Source: CAYPPK01 sp964412615 (lineage in GTDB: Bacteria > Patescibacteriota > Minisyncoccia > Sungbacterales > HO2-52-23). Taken from it: a stretch of DNA of 8,471 nt. The position numbers and the translations under genes were made by a program. The number at the start of each line of letters is the position of its first letter. Position 1 is the first letter of the stretch. Under the pieces are notes generated by a model. The model ran no database searches. It had not been told where the DNA came from and saw only the letters and a list, made by a program, of their open reading frames with translations. The stretch is from the NCBI GenBank assembly GCA_964412615.1, contig CAYPPK010000017.1, forward strand, positions 1 to 8,471, in the 5' to 3' direction. Below, piece after piece: positions 5,681 to 8,471 of this stretch.

Positions 5681-7570
5681 CTATTTAACAACCAGCCACT
5701 CTTCCCGTTTTACGGCCGGATCGCCGCTAAGTTCAGTGGTGAAAGGCGGCAAAATTTGGGAAATTTCTTCTCCCACGAAAACATCTTTTCCTTTAAGGCG
5801 CGATTCGGCCGCCAAAACCATAGGCTTGCCTACGTCATTTTCCGACGGAGTTACTTCAACTTGAAAAGCAAGAGTCACGGCCGGAGAAATAATGCCGGTT
5901 CCGGCCTTTATATCCCCCACACTCCAACGGACTTCCGCAGAACCTTGATCAAATACCACCCGGCTATTTTGCGGCAGAAAAGCATCTGTCCATTTTACAT
6001 TGGGAGGTAAAATAGCCACCGCTTCCAGGTTTTGCACGTCGTTGGTAAAATTGCGCACTTCCCAAAGAATTACATATTGGGTTTTCGCACCCACCCGAGG
6101 AGGCAAAGCGCCTGCATTGGGAATAGGCGAGGAGCGGAATAAAACTTTGCCCGAAAAAGCAACTTTGGTCCGCACTTTAAATTCTAAAATATCGCGACTG
6201 GAAATATCAGTGCCGGAAAAACCAGCCGGAGTCACTCCGGCTTTGATTTCGGCCCGCAGGCGAACTGTTTGGTTTTTATCTTTGTCGGATCGCATGACCG
6301 GAATATTTTTGGCTTTAATTGTAAAATTTAATTCTCCGCTTTGTCCCGGCTGCAATTCTCTTAATTCGGAAACCGTGCCCGGGCCCCAGAGCAAAGAACG
6401 CGTAGTAAAATCAAATACCCCGTCCCGTAAACTGAGGGAAGCAGTGTCTAAAATTTCCCCTTCCAGGAAAGCCTGTAGCGAAACTCCGCGCAAGACTGCT
6501 TCGGTATTATTTTTGTAGCGGAGAGTGAAATTAAGCTGGTCTCCGGGAGAAATAACCCCCTGGCGAGCATTATTTAAAAATGCCTGCACCGACAAAGGAG
6601 TTATGGCTATTTTACTTACGGCCGTAGCTTCCCGGAAAGTTTTCCACTCCTTGGTAAGCGGATTATAAACTCCCAATTCCGAACGGAAAGATTTTAATTC
6701 TCCCTCTTCCCCGGAAATTTTTCCTTTTAAGATGATATTTCCTTCTTTATTGGGCTCCAGCGCGCCGATTTTCCAAATTTGTTTGTCTACTTCCGGAGCG
6801 GGATTGCCGGCCATAAATTCAAATCCCGGGGGGTACTCAAAGCGAACCCAAAGATCTTGGAAAGGCTGGGCGGCATTGGAAGTATAACGAACTTTAGCCT
6901 CCACTTCCTGCCCTTGAGACAAAAGTTCCGGCACTTCCCAACTTAAGGCCAACGGAACAATTCCAACGGTAAAAATTTTGCTGGCTTTGGAACTGAACCT
7001 CGCTCTTAAATTTTCGGGCCGGTAAAGCAAAGTTCCTTCTATTTCTTTGCCTTCTCCTTCCTGGCCAAAGAGACGCGCGGTAATTTCAACCGTGCCTGAT
7101 TCCCCGGGATTTAAATCTTGGATTTTTTTAATGAGGCGAGCCGGTGCGGGCTGCTCTTCGCTATTATCATAAAGCACCGAACCTGGCGGAAGAACTATGG
7201 TAAGCTCCACTTCTTTTAAAGCGGTCTGGGAAATATTGCGGAAGACAAAAGGAATGGTGATAAGTTCGCCGGCTGAAATCTGCCCCCGATCCCGAATTTC
7301 CAGTTCCGCTTCCTGCCCCCTGGTTCCTAAATAAAGAAAAAGGAAAGTTGCGCCCAAAATAATAAAAATAATTCCTGCCGCTCCGAGCAAAAGTTTCAGC
7401 ATGGGCCAGTTAAGCCCGATTTTTTCTTGGGGCCTTTTTAGTGGTTCCCGCCAAACAGAAGATAATTTTTGCAAAGAACGGGGAAAGTAAACTCGCCGCC
7501 GCATCCGCCGGCGGATTTCTTCTTCACCTTTGCCATAAAGTTCCTTTTCCAGGTCCTCCAGTTTCCCCAT
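5681..7570 (-). CDS. Membrane-anchored protein with about four DUF11/CARDB-like beta-sandwich repeats
   Basis: A 629-residue protein with no recognised catalytic site. The N-terminal 56 residues are charged (RRRMRRR at 20-26) and probably cytoplasmic. One membrane helix spans about 57-82, and the remaining ~545 residues should lie outside the membrane. The outer part has four diverged units beginning near residues 88, 206, 327 and 470. Each carries the pattern of a 'G-x-hydrophobic... R/N' strand followed by an LPPG-like turn (VLPPG 126-130, YPPG 246-249, ILPPN 520-524; the third unit is weaker). This resembles the DUF11 or CARDB-type repeats of bacterial surface proteins, so a structural or adhesive role is an inference. 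The first 47 bases overlap recO. AAAGG abuts the ATG with no spacer, and a TATACT box ends 6 bases before it. A gap of 148 bases separates it from glyS. Confidence 0.85.
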   Translation of the reverse strand: MGKLEDLEKELYGKGEEEIRRRMRRRVYFPRSLQKLSSVWREPLKRPQEKIGLNWPMLKLLLGAAGIIFIILGATFLFLYLGTRGQEAELEIRDRGQISAGELITIPFVFRNISQTALKEVELTIVLPPGSVLYDNSEEQPAPARLIKKIQDLNPGESGTVEITARLFGQEGEGKEIEGTLLYRPENLRARFSSKASKIFTVGIVPLALSWEVPELLSQGQEVEAKVRYTSNAAQPFQDLWVRFEYPPGFEFMAGNPAPEVDKQIWKIGALEPNKEGNIILKGKISGEEGELKSFRSELGVYNPLTKEWKTFREATAVSKIAITPLSVQAFLNNARQGVISPGDQLNFTLRYKNNTEAVLRGVSLQAFLEGEILDTASLSLRDGVFDFTTRSLLWGPGTVSELRELQPGQSGELNFTIKAKNIPVMRSDKDKNQTVRLRAEIKAGVTPAGFSGTDISSRDILEFKVRTKVAFSGKVLFRSSPIPNAGALPPRVGAKTQYVILWEVRNFTNDVQNLEAVAILPPNVKWTDAFLPQNSRVVFDQGSAEVRWSVGDIKAGTGIISPAVTLAFQVEVTPSENDVGKPMVLAAESRLKGKDVFVGEEISQILPPFTTELSGDPAVKREEWLVVK

Positions 7571-8054
7571 CCTTTAAGTATACTATAGACAGGACGCTAA
7601 TGTCTTTCTCTCCGCCATATCCCAGGCTTTCCAGAAATTTTATTTCAAATTCTTTCATAAATGATTCTTCCCTGCCGGCGGCAATCTTTTCCAGACTTTG
7701 GAAAGAGGCCAGTAAAAGCTGCCATAAATCTTCATCTTTTTGCCCCAGCAAGCAATGCTGGTCATAAAGAGAAATAATTTGCCAGGCATTTTTTAATTTT
7801 TCGGGGCGCTGGCGAATGGCGGGCCAATAATTTCTCATTTCCGCATGGGTAAGCCGTTCTCCTTTCTTCCCCAAGACAAATTGCAGATCGGCCAAATTAA
7901 ACGGCTCGCAGTGGCCTTTTAATTTGGCTTCTTCTTTTTTTATTCCCTGAGCCAGCGCGCGAATTTTGCCAAAATCCTTGGTGTAAATAACAAAAAAGGC
8001 GTCCCTTTCGCCGGCATCAATCTTTTTTAAAATAATTCCTTGAGTTGAATACAT
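7524..8054 (-). CDS. recO: DNA repair protein RecO, short form
   Basis: Recombination mediator that, in known systems, helps RecR load RecA onto SSB-coated single-stranded DNA. The N-terminal OB-fold covers about residues 1-78: QGIILKKIDAGERDAFFVIYT, then the family-typical KLKGHCEPFNLADLQFVLGKKGERLTHAE (45-73). A helical part follows, ending with FEIKFLESLGYGG (136-148). Well-studied RecO proteins are about 240 residues and continue after LGY with a zinc finger (in some species) and more helices; here the protein stops at 176 without any C-x2-C. The final ~28 residues are low in family features and overlap the next gene by 47 bases. The ATG is 1 base after the tRNA-Arg gene. The start is fixed by the conserved QGIIL, which normally begins 5-6 residues in. 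Confidence 0.88.
   Translation of the reverse strand: MYSTQGIILKKIDAGERDAFFVIYTKDFGKIRALAQGIKKEEAKLKGHCEPFNLADLQFVLGKKGERLTHAEMRNYWPAIRQRPEKLKNAWQIISLYDQHCLLGQKDEDLWQLLLASFQSLEKIAAGREESFMKEFEIKFLESLGYGGEKDISVLSIVYLKDGETGGPGKGTLWQR
7577..7606 (-). promoter_or_regulatory. Possible promoter of the repeat-protein gene inside the end of recO
   Basis: AAGACA (7606-7601, four of six matches) and TATACT (7582-7577, five of six matches) are 18 bases apart. The -10 box ends 6 bases before the ATG at 7570, so a transcript from here would be leaderless. A second box, TATAGT, overlaps this region just upstream. The promoter would sit within the recO coding sequence, allowing the repeat protein to be made independently of tRNA-recO transcription. 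Confidence 0.4.
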
Positions 8055-8055
8055 T

Positions 8056-8127
8056 CGTCCCCGCGGGGAATCGAACCTCGATTTCAGCCTTCGGAGGGCT
8101 GTGTTCTGTCCGTTGAACTACGGGGAC
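8056..8127 (-). tRNA. tRNA-Arg, anticodon CCG
   Basis: A complete cloverleaf reads on the minus strand. The acceptor stem GTCCCCG/CGGGGAC has 7 of 7 pairs, the D stem is GTTC/GAAC, and the anticodon stem CAGCC/GGCTG encloses the loop CTCCGAA with anticodon CCG (8094-8092), reading CGG. The T loop is TTCGATT. The discriminator is G at 8056 and no CCA is encoded, so CCA must be added by nucleotidyltransferase. Oddities: the T stem has an A-C mismatch (CGAGG against CCCCG), and only four bases (AAAT) remain for the variable loop, one fewer than usual. The recO start codon follows after a single A. Confidence 0.93.
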
Positions 8128-8136
8128 AACAACCCA

Positions 8137-8145
8137 AGAATACCA
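8137..8145 (-). promoter_or_regulatory. Possible extended -10 promoter of tRNA-Arg and recO
   Basis: TGGTATTCT on the minus strand (TG, one base, TATTCT) ends 9 bases before the first base of the tRNA, so the primary transcript would have a leader of only 2-3 bases. No good -35 box lies 16-18 bases upstream. A second weak candidate, TATCAT, lies about 10 bases further away. It would drive tRNA-Arg and recO together. Confidence 0.4.
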
Positions 8146-8173
8146 GACTCAATATGATAAATCTACCTGAAAA

Positions 8174-8221
8174 TTTGCATTAACATTTCTAAGACGATCG
8201 TCCAACAAATGTTAATGCAAA
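8174..8221. repeat. 48-bp near-perfect palindrome between rnpB and tRNA-Arg
   Basis: The outer arms TTTGCATTAACATTT (8174-8188) and AAATGTTAATGCAAA (8207-8221) are perfect 15-base inverted repeats. At the centre lies a perfect 10-base palindrome, GACGATCGTC (8193-8202). Both share one symmetry axis (8197/8198), and 21 of 24 base pairs match across the whole 48 bases. On the minus strand it directly follows the rnpB U-tract and is itself followed by TTTTC, so it may be a second AT-rich terminator, a protein-binding operator, or a copy of a dispersed repeat. Confidence 0.85.
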
Positions 8222-8229
8222 AAAAGAAG
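8219..8229 (-). terminator. U-tract ending rnpB transcription
   Basis: On the minus strand the rnpB 3' end runs into CTTC followed by seven T (8225-8219). If the preceding GCGCAGGGC pairs with the rnpB 5' end (outside the window) as helix P1, this would act as an intrinsic terminator. The T-run overlaps the outer arm of the 48-bp palindrome by 3 bases. Confidence 0.5.
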
Positions 8230-8471
8230 CCCTGCGCCGAATGACACAAGACCGTCTGTTTTTAATGCGGAGCGAAAGTACGAGTCGCGGCTCGTACTTT
8301 CGCTCTTGAGCCGCCTATCCGGTCAGCGACTCCTTTCTGCTGATTCCTTTCCCTTTCTCCTCCCCGGATGGAGGTCTACCGCGACAGAGAAACTGCCGCG
8401 GTCTCCCAGCTGGAATCGCTGGGAAGAATGCTCGTTGCCTTTCCCTTCTGACGGTTCCGACTCGCCGCCAG
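8226..8471 (-). ncRNA. rnpB: RNase P RNA, 3' portion (5' part beyond window)
   Basis: Catalytic RNA of ribonuclease P, which cuts the 5' leader from pre-tRNAs. On the minus strand, in order, I see these elements. A GAAAGG-CAACGAGC segment resembles the conserved J11/12-P12 part. A P13-like hairpin CCCAGC/GCTGGG lies at 8405-8423, and a P14-like hairpin ACCGCGGCAG/CTGTCGCGGT at 8378-8402. Then comes GGTAGACCTCCATCCGG, matching the conserved GGUAAACUCCACCCGG. A closing pair ATCCGG/CCGGAT (8369-8364 with 8322-8317) encloses a purine-rich loop and a TCAGC/GCTGA hairpin (P15-P17 region). CCGGATAGGCGGCTCAAG matches the conserved CCGGGUAGGCUGCUUGAG. A 15-bp hairpin stands at the position of P18 (8270-8305), followed by ACAGA (conserved region V). 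The order and spacing fit bacterial class A RNase P RNA. About 246 bases are present; the 5' third to half should lie past the right edge. Confidence 0.85.

Noticed and set aside
5634..6518. Plus-strand open frames opposite the repeat-protein and peptidase genes
   Set aside because: They are antisense shadows with unnatural composition and no initiation signals; the minus-strand frames carry the recognisable families.
8174..8228. Palindrome plus A-run as a plus-strand terminator
   Set aside because: On the plus strand the stem is followed by A, not T; the run makes sense only as the minus-strand U-tract at the end of rnpB.
8270..8305. Perfect 15-bp hairpin as a rho-independent terminator
   Set aside because: No T-run follows on either strand, and it sits at the P18 position of a recognisable RNase P RNA.
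8317..8471. Open frames across the right end (for example a 27-codon plus-strand frame at 8368) as protein genes
   Set aside because: The frames are short, lack starts or family features, and the stretch is explained by rnpB secondary structure.
1..8471. CRISPR array, insertion sequence, phage or defence system
   Set aside because: No regularly spaced repeats, no transposase or integrase frame, and no terminal inverted repeats with target duplication were seen; nearly all bases are taken by housekeeping genes.

Overview
The window reads as a compact genome of a Patescibacteria/CPR-type bacterium, most likely a Parcubacteria-like lineage. This is an inference from gene style, not a database match. 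The reasons are the moderate-to-low GC, genes that abut or overlap by a few bases, a short RecO, a dimeric-type glycyl-tRNA synthetase, a single M16 peptidase next to an AI-2E family permease, a membrane-anchored protein of DUF11-like repeats, a tRNA gene without encoded CCA, and almost no recognisable Shine-Dalgarno sequences. The standard stop codons, including UGA at the end of recO, are used as stops.

Layout. From the right edge leftwards everything except one gene lies on the minus strand: the 3' part of the RNase P RNA gene rnpB (8226-8471, 5' part outside the window), a U-tract, a 48-bp near-perfect palindrome (8174-8221), tRNA-Arg(CCG) (8056-8127), recO (7524-8054), a 629-residue membrane-anchored beta-sandwich repeat protein (5681-7570), glycyl-tRNA synthetase (4174-5532), an M16 zinc peptidase (2901-4172) and an AI-2E family permease (1870-2901). 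A small plus-strand membrane protein gene (1382-1873) runs head-on into the permease gene and overlaps its stop codon. At the left edge metG (methionyl-tRNA synthetase, 1-1311, C-terminus outside) lies on the minus strand, divergent from the small membrane protein gene.

How it works together. Two RNA genes and two aminoacyl-tRNA synthetases make this mainly a translation/tRNA-maturation neighbourhood. The glyS, M16 and permease genes are joined stop-to-start and are probably one operon. A hairpin plus U-tract that could end that operon lies inside the opposing membrane protein gene, in antisense. recO starts one base after the last base of the tRNA gene, so tRNA 3' processing would itself create a nearly leaderless recO mRNA. 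Several -10-like boxes lie only 6-12 bases before start codons, suggesting that leaderless or near-leaderless translation is normal here.

The most interesting signals are the tRNA-recO junction, the unusual rnpB 3' half (altered CCA-binding loop, long P18, non-standard 3' end), the 48-bp palindrome, the overlapping divergent promoters, and a 35-codon frame before glyS whose start resembles the GlyRS N-terminus. No mobile element, CRISPR array or defence system was seen.
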